Of a DNA stretch of 64,000 nucleotides, positions 49,243-58,357 are shown piece after piece. Below the pieces are notes generated by a model, which saw only the letters and a program-made list of their open reading frames with translations, searched no databases and was not told the DNA's origin. A program made the translations under genes and the position numbers. This DNA is from Pseudoalteromonas shioyasakiensis. Its GTDB lineage: Bacteria; Pseudomonadota; Gammaproteobacteria; Enterobacterales; Alteromonadaceae. The DNA lies in the NCBI RefSeq assembly GCF_001550135.1, contig NZ_LRUE01000014.1, positions 367,149 through 431,148 of the forward strand. Reading direction: 5' to 3'. How positions within the stretch are numbered: position 1 is the first letter of the stretch; every line of letters begins with the position of its first letter.

Positions 49243-50595
49243 TTATTGATTGCTGGCAAACCTTGCCAGCAATTTTTCACCTTGCTGCTCTGAAATACGA
49301 GCAATCGCTTTTAGCATATTAGTAATCTGTTCACGGTCGTACTCATTACTAATATGCGTATCTATATCTTCAATAATCGCCCCTAAGTAAACAAACAGGC
49401 TATCTGTTGCTTTCTCGTTATCAGATGCTCTAAACAATATGTTTTTAAATGCCTCAAGCACGTTAACCATTACATAGGCGTCATTTTTTGCATAGTTACG
49501 AATTGGCGTAAAGTTATCATGCAGCAGCTCATCAAATGATGTTTCGTGTATAAACAAGTGCGGTTGATTGTTCTGGCATCGTTTAAGCGAGTAGTTCACA
49601 TCGTAAATGTCTAAACGCAATATGAGCAATATACTCAACATATCAATGGCTTTTACCGCAGTACCGGGATCGTTAATACCCGGGCTCATAGCTTTAACCG
49701 CGATTTCTGAAATTTGTGTCATACCGTAGCGGTAATGGTCACTAATATATTCTTCGATATAAAAAATAAAGCAGTCTAGTAATTGCTCTACCAGTTCAGG
49801 TTTGTCAGATAAGTCAGTATCACATTTTAAAAACGGATAACCTTTAACTGTAAAGAAGCCTTGCTTAACTGAAATATAAATTTTAATACCGTGCTGTTGG
49901 CATAGTGCGCACAATTTATCGGTATGAGCGCCTTTAAAGTAGCCTTCTGTTTTACTTTTAACACTATGCCAGTCATCAAACTCAGGAAAATGTTCAACAG
50001 GATTTTCTTGTTGCATGCCAATTATGCATTTAAGCTCACCTTTGGTATTTTTAAACAAGTCGTTTAGTACATTATCGACCTGAATTGCTTTTGAAATTGA
50101 GTGAATAAAAAACACAAAAAAGCCCAGCGAAATTAAACCAAACACCAAAGAAAAGAAGATACCGAGTGAAGGGATCCCCATGTCGCCATCGCCAATGGTG
50201 CGTATGTTTATCAACATTAATATGGTGTAGATAATACTGCCAAGATAAAACCCTAGCACTAATTGGTGTGACTTACGGGTAATAAGCCCAGGTAACACAC
50301 GCGGTGAGAGGCTGGCACTGGCACTATTAAGCACCACCATAACCATAGAAAAGCTAAAAACCGTTAGCGAGATAATGCTGCCTGCAAGTGTACTGAGGAT
50401 GGTTCGGGCGTTCTCTTCGCTATCGACCAGTAACACACCAATGAGCTTTTTAAATTCCATAGATAATGACGAATACTCGACCGCTGTGGTTATTAAACCA
50501 AATAATAAAAACACCACAGAGAGCAATGAAGGGTAAAAACCGATGCTACTGATCATCTCGCGGTAGTTATCGGCGATTTTTCTTGGCGTAAACAT
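49243..50595 (-). CDS. DUF2254 domain-containing membrane protein
   Basis: 450 residues. Four transmembrane segments lie in the N-terminal half (about 18-38, 62-84, 108-130 and 140-165), with ARTILSTLAGSIISLTVFSFSMVMVVLNSASASLSPRVLPGL, the DUF2254 signature. A cytoplasmic C-terminal domain contains EIAVKAMSPGINDPGTAVKAID. Function unknown. The gene converges on the SIMPL gene with a six-base gap. Confidence 0.88.
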   Translation of the reverse strand: MFTPRKIADNYREMISSIGFYPSLLSVVFLLFGLITTAVEYSSLSMEFKKLIGVLLVDSEENARTILSTLAGSIISLTVFSFSMVMVVLNSASASLSPRVLPGLITRKSHQLVLGFYLGSIIYTILMLINIRTIGDGDMGIPSLGIFFSLVFGLISLGFFVFFIHSISKAIQVDNVLNDLFKNTKGELKCIIGMQQENPVEHFPEFDDWHSVKSKTEGYFKGAHTDKLCALCQQHGIKIYISVKQGFFTVKGYPFLKCDTDLSDKPELVEQLLDCFIFYIEEYISDHYRYGMTQISEIAVKAMSPGINDPGTAVKAIDMLSILLILRLDIYDVNYSLKRCQNNQPHLFIHETSFDELLHDNFTPIRNYAKNDAYVMVNVLEAFKNILFRASDNEKATDSLFVYLGAIIEDIDTHISNEYDREQITNMLKAIARISEQQGEKLLARFASNQ

Positions 50596-50714
50596 GCACT
50601 TCCTTAAGAACTGTTAGACATTAAATATCATACTGAGCTAACCTAACTACTTACTTAACAGCCTAGCAATAAACAGTGCTAAGCGTCTAACTTTAAATAA
50701 AAATTGGAAAAACT

Positions 50715-51089
50715 GTGATTGTTTCAACGTTTGCTGCCATTTTGGCCATTTTATACATTCAACTTAGCTTTCGTGTAATTAAACTGCGTAAAGCAAAGCG
50801 CATTTCACTTGGCGATGGTGGCGATGCTAGCCTACAAGCAGCAATACGCGCTCATGCTAATTTTATTGAATATGTGCCATTTTCCTTGATTATGCTATTT
50901 TTATTAGAGTACCAAGGTCTTCCAAGCCATTATTGCTATATTTTAGGGGCAATGCTCTTGGCTGGCCGTTTTTGTCATAGTTATGCACTCGCTGATAATC
51001 TGATGAAATTACGTGTATTAGGGATGATGCTAACTTTCTTAACTATGTTGATCAGTGCCGTGATGTTATTAGTTACACAGGTATTCTAA
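50715..51089 (+). CDS. MAPEG family membrane protein
   Basis: 124 residues, four transmembrane helices. ISLGDGGDASLQAAIRAHANFIEYVPFSLIMLFLLE is the MAPEG motif (AxRAHxNxxE), which binds glutathione in characterised members. Bacterial relatives are mostly unstudied. It lies one base before the solute-binding protein gene, so the two are probably co-transcribed. Confidence 0.88.
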   Translation: MIVSTFAAILAILYIQLSFRVIKLRKAKRISLGDGGDASLQAAIRAHANFIEYVPFSLIMLFLLEYQGLPSHYCYILGAMLLAGRFCHSYALADNLMKLRVLGMMLTFLTMLISAVMLLVTQVF

Positions 51090-51090
51090 T

Positions 51091-51993
51091 ATGCAGAAGG
51101 TTGTTTTTACTTTACTACTTTTGTTATTTTCGATTTCAGGCGTAGCTGAAGTAAAAACAATCAATGGCAAAAAAGAAATAACTATCCCTCCAGCAACACT
51201 CAATATTATTTATCCTAAAACCATGCCAAGCCTCATTGAGGATAATTATTACCCGTTGCTTTTACTTAAAACAGCATTAAAAAGAAGTGGTTATAGATAT
51301 ACACTTACCCCTGCGGCAGAAGTGTTAGGGCAAAATCGTGTTTTAAAAGAAATCGAAAAAGGCACCATTGATGTTTCTTGGACCATGACCAATAAAGAGC
51401 GAGAAGAGCGTTTATTACCAATACGCGTGCCGCTTTTCAAAGGTTTGTTTGGTTGGCGTGTTATGTTCATTAACGAGCAAAATCTAGCGCACTTAAGTCA
51501 GCTAAAAACCTTAGATGATTTAAAAAGTATCTATTTTTTACAAGGTCAGGATTGGCCAGATACCAAAATATTGCGCGATAATGGCTTAGTAGTTTCTACC
51601 TCGTTAGATTTAGAGTTTTTATTTGTCATGCTTGAAAGAGGGCGTGGCGATTTATTTCCTCGATCTATCCTCGAAATCAATGACGAATATGCAGTATTCA
51701 AAAACCAAATGCCGTTGGCGGTACTACCTCAGATAATGCTTAAATATAAAAGCCCAATCTATTTTTTCTTTAATAAGAACGACCCAGAAATAGCCAAAGC
51801 AGTGAATCAGGGCTTAAAAATAATGCGTGAGAGCGGTGAGTTTGATGAGCTTTTTTATAAATACAACGGCGAAATTATTAAAAACGCCCACCTGCACGAC
51901 AAAATTGTTATAGAATTGCGCAATTATGATTTACCAAGGTTAACCCCAGTCAACGACAAATCGCTGTGGTTATCATTTGATCAGGTGCCATGA
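51091..51993 (+). CDS. Periplasmic solute-binding protein (amino-acid type, SBP_bac_3-like)
   Basis: 300 residues with a signal peptide (cleavage near GVAE). YYPLLLLKTALKRSGYRYTLTPAAEVLGQNRVLKEIEKGTIDVSWTMTNKEREERLLPIRVPLFKG shows the two-lobe binding-protein fold. The C-terminal helix contains VNQGLKIMRESGEFDELFYKYNG. There are no transporter genes nearby. Such orphan proteins are frequent in this order and may have sensory or non-transport roles. It overlaps the sulfotransferase gene by ATGA. Confidence 0.75.
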   Translation: MQKVVFTLLLLLFSISGVAEVKTINGKKEITIPPATLNIIYPKTMPSLIEDNYYPLLLLKTALKRSGYRYTLTPAAEVLGQNRVLKEIEKGTIDVSWTMTNKEREERLLPIRVPLFKGLFGWRVMFINEQNLAHLSQLKTLDDLKSIYFLQGQDWPDTKILRDNGLVVSTSLDLEFLFVMLERGRGDLFPRSILEINDEYAVFKNQMPLAVLPQIMLKYKSPIYFFFNKNDPEIAKAVNQGLKIMRESGEFDELFYKYNGEIIKNAHLHDKIVIELRNYDLPRLTPVNDKSLWLSFDQVP

Positions 51994-52622
51994 GCTCTAA
52001 AATATTTATAATCGGTTTACCACGAACCGGCACAACCAGTATCTGTAACAGCTTTTTACAACTCGGATATAAAACCGCCCACACAGCCTATACCCAACAA
52101 GCAATTACAACCGCAGACGTTATTGCCGATACCCCGGTATTTAGCGAATACGCCTTACTTGATAAACATTTTGCAAATAGCCGTTTTATCAACCTTGAGC
52201 GCAATTTAACTAAATGGCTGCCTTCGATTAGGCAGTTATTAGCACGTATGCACACTAATTTAATGCGCCCAGACGGTGGCTTTAATATCCATTTAAAGCG
52301 CTGTTATCTCGATGTTTTTGGTCAGTATAGCTTGGCAGATTTAGAATCTGATGAATACTTAACAGCGTGTTATAACCGTCATCAACAGCAGGTAGCAGAT
52401 TATTTTAAAGGCCGTGAACAGCAGTTATTAACACTGGATGTAGCAGACTCAAACAGCCCGCAATTACTTCAGCAGTTTTTAAACACTCAGCAGCCAATTA
52501 ACTTTAAACAGCTTAATATAGGCGGTAAGGTCACAGCGTGGAATGATATAAAACATCCCGATAAAGTGTCATCGACCCGAAGTGGTAAAATTGATAAATC
52601 TCTTGGTTATAATCACACGTAA
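51990..52622 (+). CDS. Sulfotransferase family protein
   Basis: 210 residues. The N-terminal IFIIGLPRTGTTSICNSFLQLGY is the 5'-PAPS phosphosulfate loop. FINLERNLTKWLPSI matches the second (3'-phosphate) region. It resembles small bacterial relatives of sulfotransferase_4 or cytoplasmic NAD-dependent-epimerase-associated sulfotransferases. The acceptor is unknown. Start overlaps the stop of the binding-protein gene. Confidence 0.78.
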   Translation: MSSKIFIIGLPRTGTTSICNSFLQLGYKTAHTAYTQQAITTADVIADTPVFSEYALLDKHFANSRFINLERNLTKWLPSIRQLLARMHTNLMRPDGGFNIHLKRCYLDVFGQYSLADLESDEYLTACYNRHQQQVADYFKGREQQLLTLDVADSNSPQLLQQFLNTQQPINFKQLNIGGKVTAWNDIKHPDKVSSTRSGKIDKSLGYNHT

Positions 52623-52667
52623 AATACGTTAAAATCGCCGCCATTATAAGTTTAGTTGTTCCTTATC

Positions 52668-53240
52668 ATGTTTGAATTGAAATACCACACGCCATTTGAA
52701 TGGACAGAAGGTGTCTTAGCTGACTTCGATACCTTTTTACAAGATCATGCTGCAGCAGAGAAAAAAGCCTCTGGTATGGCTATGTCTATGCTTTCTCATT
52801 ACCCAGACCGTCGTAAGCTTGTTAGAGCCATGACAGACTTAGCATTGGAAGAAATGATCCACTTTAAACAAGTTTTAAAGCTATTAATGGAACGTGATGT
52901 ATCTCTTGGTAATGACCAAAAAGATCCTTACATCAAACAAATTCGTGCGGTATTTAGAAATGGTCGTGATGAATTTTTAATGGACCGTTTATTAGTAGCA
53001 GGGGTTATTGAAGCTCGCGGACACGAGCGCTTTTCGCTTGTTGCAGAAGCTTTACCTGCAGGCAAAGAAAAAGAGTTTTATGTCGCGATTGCTAAATCAG
53101 AAGAAAAACATAAAAACTTATTCGTCGAGCTTGCCTATGAGTATTTCGATAAGCAAGATGTTGATACACGCCTTGAAGAGATCCTCATCGCAGAAGCCGA
53201 AATCTGTAAAAATATTCCGTTTACAGCAGCGCTTCACTAG
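52668..53240 (+). CDS. miaE: tRNA-(ms2io6A37) hydroxylase
   Basis: 190 residues, ferritin-like di-iron fold. Iron ligands are seen in ALEEMIHFKQVL, EARGHERF and SEEKHKNLFVELA. It hydroxylates the isopentenyl group of ms2i6A37 in tRNA. The start is set at the ATG at 52668 (MFELKYHTPFEWT, like known MiaE). An in-frame TTG four codons earlier is a poorer choice. Confidence 0.93.
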   Translation: MFELKYHTPFEWTEGVLADFDTFLQDHAAAEKKASGMAMSMLSHYPDRRKLVRAMTDLALEEMIHFKQVLKLLMERDVSLGNDQKDPYIKQIRAVFRNGRDEFLMDRLLVAGVIEARGHERFSLVAEALPAGKEKEFYVAIAKSEEKHKNLFVELAYEYFDKQDVDTRLEEILIAEAEICKNIPFTAALH

Positions 53241-53249
53241 TGAGATGCT

Positions 53250-53281
53250 TGTGTATTAGGCCTTTTAGCCTAATACACAAA
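53250..53281 (+). terminator. Long hairpin after miaE
   Basis: Perfect 13-bp stem (TTGTGTATTAGGC / GCCTAATACACAA) with a CTTTTA loop. There is no T-run, so termination strength is uncertain. Confidence 0.55.
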
Positions 53282-53435
53282 TTAATGTTTTATCCCAAAG
53301 CAGTAAATTAGGGACTAAAAACAATAATTAAGTCTCCAGAAAATAGTTTTGCCAATCCTAATTGATTAAATAAACAGCATACATTCATCTTTCTCTCCTA
53401 TAGTTAAATTAGTACCTAACTGTGAGGAATAGAGC

Positions 53436-53807
53436 ATGAAATGGATGATGACTCTTACGACGCTGTCGTTAATAGGGATTGTAATTACCGGTAATTCAAT
53501 TTACACCGAAGTTAAAATCTTTCGTTCCAACGATAAGCCAACCGAAATAACCGCTAGTATGTATCGCTCGCTTATTTGGCATAGTGATATTTATAAAGAC
53601 GATCAGTTTTTAAATACCGCGCAAAGCTACTTTAGTGATGGCAAAATTGATACGCGTGAATACAGTAAACTTACGAGTTTAGCGAGCAAAATAGCCGGCC
53701 CTATCATCTACATTCAAGAAACCGATGAGCAACTGTGGCATGCAAGGTTAACCTACAAAAAATACCTTGAAGAGAAAACGGTGGAACGACTGGCAAGTTT
53801 ACATTGA
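53436..53807 (+). CDS. Hypothetical exported or membrane-anchored protein
   Basis: 123 residues. An N-terminal hydrophobic segment (MMTLTTLSLIGIVITGNSIY) acts as a signal or anchor. The rest is helical and charged (DDQFLNTAQSYFSDGKIDTREYSKLTSLASKIAGPIIY). A good GAGGA lies upstream. No family recognised. The 3' end overlaps that of the convergent phosphatase gene by nine bases. Confidence 0.6.
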   Translation: MKWMMTLTTLSLIGIVITGNSIYTEVKIFRSNDKPTEITASMYRSLIWHSDIYKDDQFLNTAQSYFSDGKIDTREYSKLTSLASKIAGPIIYIQETDEQLWHARLTYKKYLEEKTVERLASLH

Positions 53808-54506
53808 TGAAAACTGCTTGATCAGCGTGCTAAGCTCAACAATGGTGGGCTTACCGCTGAGATAATTGGTATCAAGATGGTAACTATTGCCAAGCCAATA
53901 GGGCTTTTTGGTCGTGTTATGGCCATGCACTGAAAAGTCGATACTTGGGTTTATTAAAGGTTTTTTCGCTTTGGTTAAGCTTCTATCCCAAAGCAATGCG
54001 CCAATCGCTTGTTGTATATCTTCTGTAGGATTTTGCCAATCCCAATCAGAACAGGTGGTATGCGATAAACCAATTCTTAATGCTCCGTATTCAACATAGT
54101 AAGAAAGCGGGCATTTGAGTAGTTGCTTACAGGCAAATGCAAGTTCTTCATCGCTTACTTCTAGATGCCAGCGGCCGCCGTTCTCAACCCATAAACGGTA
54201 GTAACCTTTATCCTTTGCAAGTAAAGACTCAAGCAACATATGCTCGTGGTTACCAAGGCACATATGTACACCAAGCTCTTTAAAACGCGCAAGTAACGCA
54301 ATGCTGTGCTCACCCCGGTCAATCACATCACCAAGTGAAAACAAGATATCTTCGCTTGGGTTAAAATTAACAGAGCAAAGTGCCTGTTCAAATTTAGTTA
54401 AATCTGCATCTAAATCGCCAATAACAAATACACGTTTGCTTTGTTCAAATTGCATCTTAACTTGAATTGGGTTTTGCGAGGCAAGAGGGCTTTTCACTAA
54501 ATTCAA
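53799..54506 (-). CDS. PphA/PrpE-type serine/threonine protein phosphatase (metallophosphoesterase)
   Basis: 235 residues. IGDLDADLTKF (GDxH position changed to GDLDAD), LGDVIDRGEHS, CLGNHEHMLLE, a His in GLSHTT and HGHNTTKKPYW are the lambda-phosphatase/PphA motifs. The usual first-motif His is Asp here, which may change metal binding. Related E. coli enzymes dephosphorylate proteins in stress signalling. The substrate here is unknown. Confidence 0.78.
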   Translation of the reverse strand: MNLVKSPLASQNPIQVKMQFEQSKRVFVIGDLDADLTKFEQALCSVNFNPSEDILFSLGDVIDRGEHSIALLARFKELGVHMCLGNHEHMLLESLLAKDKGYYRLWVENGGRWHLEVSDEELAFACKQLLKCPLSYYVEYGALRIGLSHTTCSDWDWQNPTEDIQQAIGALLWDRSLTKAKKPLINPSIDFSVHGHNTTKKPYWLGNSYHLDTNYLSGKPTIVELSTLIKQFSSM

Positions 54507-54709
54507 AATACATTCCTTTAAGCAGCGTGTAGCTCAAGACTAACATAACTCGTTGCTATTTTAGCACTGGGTGGTTATTATCTAGCCTCACTTTTTAGGA
54601 GTTACTGCCAACATGAACAACTAAACCTGTTATCCAATTTCATTTTTATCTTTTTGGACCAACAGGGTTAGTAGGCGTTGCTCACTATCACTTTTAATAT
54701 GTTTCTTCT

Positions 54710-54738
54710 CGTGTGATCACACGCTTATGCCCCTGTAA
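54710..54738 (+). promoter_or_regulatory. Leader palindrome and three-codon upstream frame before ABC-F gene
   Basis: A perfect 14-bp palindrome CGTGTGATCACACG (54710-54723) is followed by a tiny frame ATG-CCC-CTG-TAA (54727-54738), a few bases before the AGGAGG of the ABC-F gene. ABC-F genes are often controlled by leader peptides, but control here is speculation. Confidence 0.3.
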
Positions 54739-54751
54739 TACAGGAGGCACT

Positions 54752-56329
54752 ATGCCACAACTTCAAGCTTTTAATTTAAGTTATCAACATGGCAATGGCG
54801 ATGTTGTATTTAACGATCTTTCATTTTCACTCACAGCTAAAGTCACCGCGTTAGTCGGCAGGAACGGCTGCGGTAAATCTATATTAGCGTCAATACTTGC
54901 TAAGCAAAAAGAGCCTAGCTCTGGTACGGTTGTTTGTAATTCAACCCTCGGTTTATACCGACAAATGAACGATGTAAATCAGGATGATAACCTAACAATT
55001 GCAGAGGCTATTGGGCTAGAGCCTGTGTTTAAAGCACTTGATGCTATAAACCAAGGGCAAGTTACAGAGCAGAACTTAACTTTGCTTGAAGGTAATTGGG
55101 ACTTACCAGAGCGCTTTAATGCAGAACTTGTAAGGCTTGGCGTAAACAACAAAATCCCTTACTCCTTAAGCAAACATTTGAGTGGCGGTCAGCTTAGCCA
55201 ATTAAAGCTTTGGGCACTATTTACCTGCATAAAGCCCGATATTTTAATACTGGATGAGCCATCAAACCACCTAGATACAAAAGGTAAAAGCTGGCTGATA
55301 AAGCAAATACACAACTTTAAAGGCCAATTATTACTAATAAGTCACGACCAAGAATTATTAGAACATGCCCATGAAGTTTGGGAGCTAACAACCCTGGGTT
55401 TAACACAATATGGTACGTGTTTTTCTGAGTACCAGACTCAAAAACAGCAGCAAGTTGCTGCCCTTGAAAATAAATTAAACCACGTTGTTAAACAGCAAAG
55501 TAAGCTCAAGGCAGCAGAGCAACTACAAAAGCAAAAAACACAAAAACGAGCAGGCCAAGGAACCGCCCTCAGAAAATCAGGCAGCCAGCCTAAAGTGTTG
55601 ATGGATGCTAAAAAAGATAAAGCAAGCGCTAATTTATCATCACAAAGTAAAAATAGCGCTAAGCGAGAGGGTGAACTCACTCGAAATAAACATGAGCTTT
55701 CTAGCCAGCTTGAACAAACTAAAGCGCAGCAATTTTATTTAGCGCAAGCAGATGAAGCTAAGCACCAAAAAATACTTAGCCTGGAGGGCGTTGTATTAGC
55801 ACACGGGACACAGAAGCCGCTAAATTTTCAGGTGTTCAGTGATGATAAAATTCATTTAGCGGGTGCTAATGGCACTGGTAAATCAACCTTACTTAAAACT
55901 CTGACATACGACATACCAGTAAAAGCAGGGCAGTTACATTGCAATCAAGCACTCTATTACTTAGACCAACATTTTACATTAATAAACAACGAGCTAACCC
56001 TGCTTGAAAACGTGATGACTTACTGTAAAAACCTAGATGAGAGCACCGCACGAACTCTACTTGCCAGTATTGGCTTTAGAAAAGACGCTGTTTTTAAAAA
56101 AGCCGCACTTTTAAGTGGCGGTGAAAAAATGAAGCTCGCCATGTGTATCGTCAGTAATATTGAAAGCACCGCATTTTTGCTACTCGATGAGCCCGATAAC
56201 CATCTCGACCTAGAATCAAAACAGCTCTTGGCTCAGTCATTACAGGGCTTTAAAGGCGGGTTTATACTCGTAAGCCATGATAAATACTTTGTAGAAAGCA
56301 TCGGCTGCAATAGGCAAATTGGTTTATAA
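54752..56329 (+). CDS. ABC-F family ATP-binding protein
   Basis: 525 residues, two ABC domains and no membrane segment. Domain 1: Walker A GRNGCGKS, signature LSGGQ, Walker B LILDEPSNHLD. Lys/Gln-rich linker (about 235-340) with KQQQVAALENKLNHVVKQQSKLK. Domain 2: GANGTGKST, LSGGE, LLLDEPDNHLD. The layout is ABC-F (ribosome-acting), distinct from YbiT at 33.5 kb; the long basic linker resembles the YheS/Uup side or resistance-type members. The ATG at 54752 has AGGAGG four bases upstream and is preferred to an earlier in-frame start. Confidence 0.88.
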   Translation: MPQLQAFNLSYQHGNGDVVFNDLSFSLTAKVTALVGRNGCGKSILASILAKQKEPSSGTVVCNSTLGLYRQMNDVNQDDNLTIAEAIGLEPVFKALDAINQGQVTEQNLTLLEGNWDLPERFNAELVRLGVNNKIPYSLSKHLSGGQLSQLKLWALFTCIKPDILILDEPSNHLDTKGKSWLIKQIHNFKGQLLLISHDQELLEHAHEVWELTTLGLTQYGTCFSEYQTQKQQQVAALENKLNHVVKQQSKLKAAEQLQKQKTQKRAGQGTALRKSGSQPKVLMDAKKDKASANLSSQSKNSAKREGELTRNKHELSSQLEQTKAQQFYLAQADEAKHQKILSLEGVVLAHGTQKPLNFQVFSDDKIHLAGANGTGKSTLLKTLTYDIPVKAGQLHCNQALYYLDQHFTLINNELTLLENVMTYCKNLDESTARTLLASIGFRKDAVFKKAALLSGGEKMKLAMCIVSNIESTAFLLLDEPDNHLDLESKQLLAQSLQGFKGGFILVSHDKYFVESIGCNRQIGL

Positions 56330-56358
56330 AATAGCCATTTACAAATAAGCTTGCTAGG

Positions 56359-56661
56359 GTGGTTGTAGGTACTTTATACCAATCCGCAATAATACTTAAT
56401 CATTTTGAGGGATTAAACCTGTCGCTATCTGCGTTAAAAATTTCTGATTTAGAACAACTAAATAGGGCAGTCTTTATTCCTGTAAGTGCTGATAAGAGTT
56501 TTAAAATAGTATCTGTGAAGTCTGACAAACGAATTTCCTTATTTAACAAATCTAAATTAACAGAACAATTAAAGTGTTATGAGAGATATTTCTCTCATAA
56601 CTACGTTTATGCTCTTTTTTTATCTCCATACTTTAACACAATATCTTTTAAAGCAAGCTGA
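56359..56661 (+). CDS. Doubtful ORF over a repeat-like intergenic sequence
   Basis: A 100-codon frame with no good ribosome-binding site. The DNA from about 56388 reads TTTATACCAATCCGCAATAA, CTTAATCATTTTGAGG, then CTGCGTTAAAAATTTCTGAT. This has the look of a dispersed intergenic repeat of marine Alteromonadales, so the protein may be an accident. A genome-wide copy count would decide. Confidence 0.2.
   Translation: MVVGTLYQSAIILNHFEGLNLSLSALKISDLEQLNRAVFIPVSADKSFKIVSVKSDKRISLFNKSKLTEQLKCYERYFSHNYVYALFLSPYFNTISFKAS
56385..56500. repeat. Possible dispersed intergenic repeat
   Basis: The ATACCAATCCGCAATAATAC block and the downstream CGCTATCTGCGTTAAAAATT block resemble short repeats I associate with this order. 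Copy number cannot be tested inside this window; no second copy is seen here. Confidence 0.3.
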
Positions 56662-57083
56662 TCACTCATTTTGATTAAGTCATTGCCAATGATATTCAGC
56701 GTCTAGCTTACTTAAATCAAATCGTACAGCTATCTAATTTGAGCTTGAAGGGCATCTACGTGGCTTTCGTTATTACGAACAGCTTGTTGTAAAAATTAAT
56801 CATAGTTAATGAACTTAAAGCCATAATGGTTACAGGAAGTGAAACCAAAATTGCTTTTATATTTTTGGGAAGCCGTACAAGAAAGGCATTTCAAATCTAA
56901 GACTGTAAAAAGTCATCGTTGTAGTCTTATTGTAATGAAGTAAGGCGTGTTGAAAATTTACAAAGTAAAAATGAGAACTTCATAAAAAGCTAAAAACCGT
57001 GAAAACCCAAATTAAGCAAAAAAGGGGCTAAAAAACCTTAAAATCTAACGACTAATGAACCTGCTTATAAAGATAAATAACTA
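56662..57083. other. Intergenic region left of the prophage
   Basis: No supported gene, RNA or promoter. AT-rich sequence running up to the dif-like site where the prophage begins. Confidence 0.6.
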
Positions 57084-57111
57084 ATTTAACATAATATAAA
57101 TTATGGGTAGT
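57084..57111 (-). other. dif-like attachment site (left prophage junction)
   Basis: Read on the minus strand: XerC-side arm ACTACCCATAA, centre TTTATA, XerD-side arm TTATGTTAAAT. The XerD arm equals E. coli dif in all 11 bases, the centre in 5 of 6 and the XerC arm in 7 of 11. The perfect arm faces the chromosome and the degenerate arm faces the prophage, as expected of a hybrid att site. Confidence 0.78.
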
Positions 57112-57150
57112 TAGTGGTAGGTATGAATAAATGAATTTGTTAGACGTTAA

Positions 57151-57198
57151 ACGCTAACCCAAGGCTTTCAACAAGTTGAAAGGCTTGGGTTTTAGCGT
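57151..57198 (-). terminator. Long hairpin after zot (terminator, possible packaging signal)
   Basis: An imperfect stem of about 20 bp (ACGCTAACCCAAG ... CTTGGGTTTTAGCG, inner CTTTCAA/TTGAAAG, loop CAAG) starts one base after the zot stop. In Ff phages the packaging signal is a similar hairpin just after the last morphogenesis gene, so it may serve both ends. Confidence 0.7.
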
Positions 57199-58353
57199 TT
57201 AATTATTGGTATACAAATCGTGGTACATTTCATCGGGCACTTGATTATCAAAATATTGATTAGTTGGTTTATATCTAAAAACTGCCGCTAAGTGCTCACC
57301 TCTATAAGCTTCAACACCTAATAAGGTTTTCTTAAGTCGATAACCGAGCATCAATAATTCATCCCTATTGAAAGTATCGAGAACTTGCTTAGTATTATTT
57401 TCAACAACCACTAACACATCAACAATACGGCCTTTATAAATTTCTTCATACGTGATCATCGCATTGTTATTTTGGATCATATCCCTAATTCGCTGATATG
57501 GGTCAGTGCTTGGCGGCTTAGGATTTTGCGTTTGTTTAGGTGCTGCTTTACTTTGTCCAGTTGCAGGTGTTGCGGGTTGATTTTCAACTTTTGCTACTGG
57601 CCTGTTGCTAGGTTCGTTAGCACCTTGTTTAACAATTTGAGTTTCACCACTAAAAAACGAACTTAAGAAATAAATTGCAAAACCAATTACACCTAAGAAA
57701 ATTGGCAAGTAAAGCATAAACTGTTTTGTTTTAAATATGTTCACACGGTCATCAGAATAAACATCCGTGTTATCTGTTGTTAGCTGGTGACTTAGATATG
57801 AGCCGAAATATTTACTGTCGTATTTTTCAGTACCTGACTTAATCTTTTTAAATACTACATCACCTTTAACACCATTAATTGAACCTTGGTACATTTCCCA
57901 TTTGTACTTGTTATCAAGTCCAACCATTGAAAGTTTTAGGAATGTAATTTTACGTTCAATCCTTCGCTTCCATGTTGTATGACAATCGGCAAGCGCTTGA
58001 CCCATACAAACTATATCCATACCTCGATGACGGTGTTCAGCAATGAATTGTGTCATTTCGTCAGATAGCTTTTGTCTGCCACTGGGGAAAAAGTTTTGGA
58101 GTTCATCAAGAACAAGTAGGCAGTCGTTTTCTACAATTTCATAGACTGTGTGAACTTGTTCCTCAGTCACTTCGGTATAAAGTTCTTTAAGTTCATCTAC
58201 TGTTCGGCCTGTTAGTTCACTCACTTTTTCATAGTTAAAGCCGTTAAGTCGTGCAAATACTTTACGGCCTTTTTCTAATGAAGGAATGATGTGCTTTACT
58301 AGTGCTTCATAACTTTTACCAGAGCCTGGCAAACCTTCGTGAAATATAATCAT
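57199..58353 (-). CDS. Zot-domain assembly ATPase (pI-like)
   Basis: 384 residues. Walker A GLPGSGKS is at residues 7-14, Walker B about LLVLDELQNFFP, then AEHRHRGMDIVCMGQALAD. One transmembrane segment (about 211-233) leads to a periplasmic C-terminal part with a Pro/Gln-rich linker. This is the pI/Zot layout of filamentous phages: it drives virion assembly and extrusion at the inner membrane. The stop is followed by a strong hairpin. The pVI gene lies four bases upstream. Confidence 0.93.
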   Translation of the reverse strand: MIIFHEGLPGSGKSYEALVKHIIPSLEKGRKVFARLNGFNYEKVSELTGRTVDELKELYTEVTEEQVHTVYEIVENDCLLVLDELQNFFPSGRQKLSDEMTQFIAEHRHRGMDIVCMGQALADCHTTWKRRIERKITFLKLSMVGLDNKYKWEMYQGSINGVKGDVVFKKIKSGTEKYDSKYFGSYLSHQLTTDNTDVYSDDRVNIFKTKQFMLYLPIFLGVIGFAIYFLSSFFSGETQIVKQGANEPSNRPVAKVENQPATPATGQSKAAPKQTQNPKPPSTDPYQRIRDMIQNNNAMITYEEIYKGRIVDVLVVVENNTKQVLDTFNRDELLMLGYRLKKTLLGVEAYRGEHLAAVFRYKPTNQYFDNQVPDEMYHDLYTNN

Positions 58354-58357
58354 GACA

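Noticed and set aside
54710..54723. CRP site suggested by TGTGATCACA
   Set aside because: CRP needs TGTGA and TCACA six bases apart. Here they are adjacent, so it is only a palindrome.
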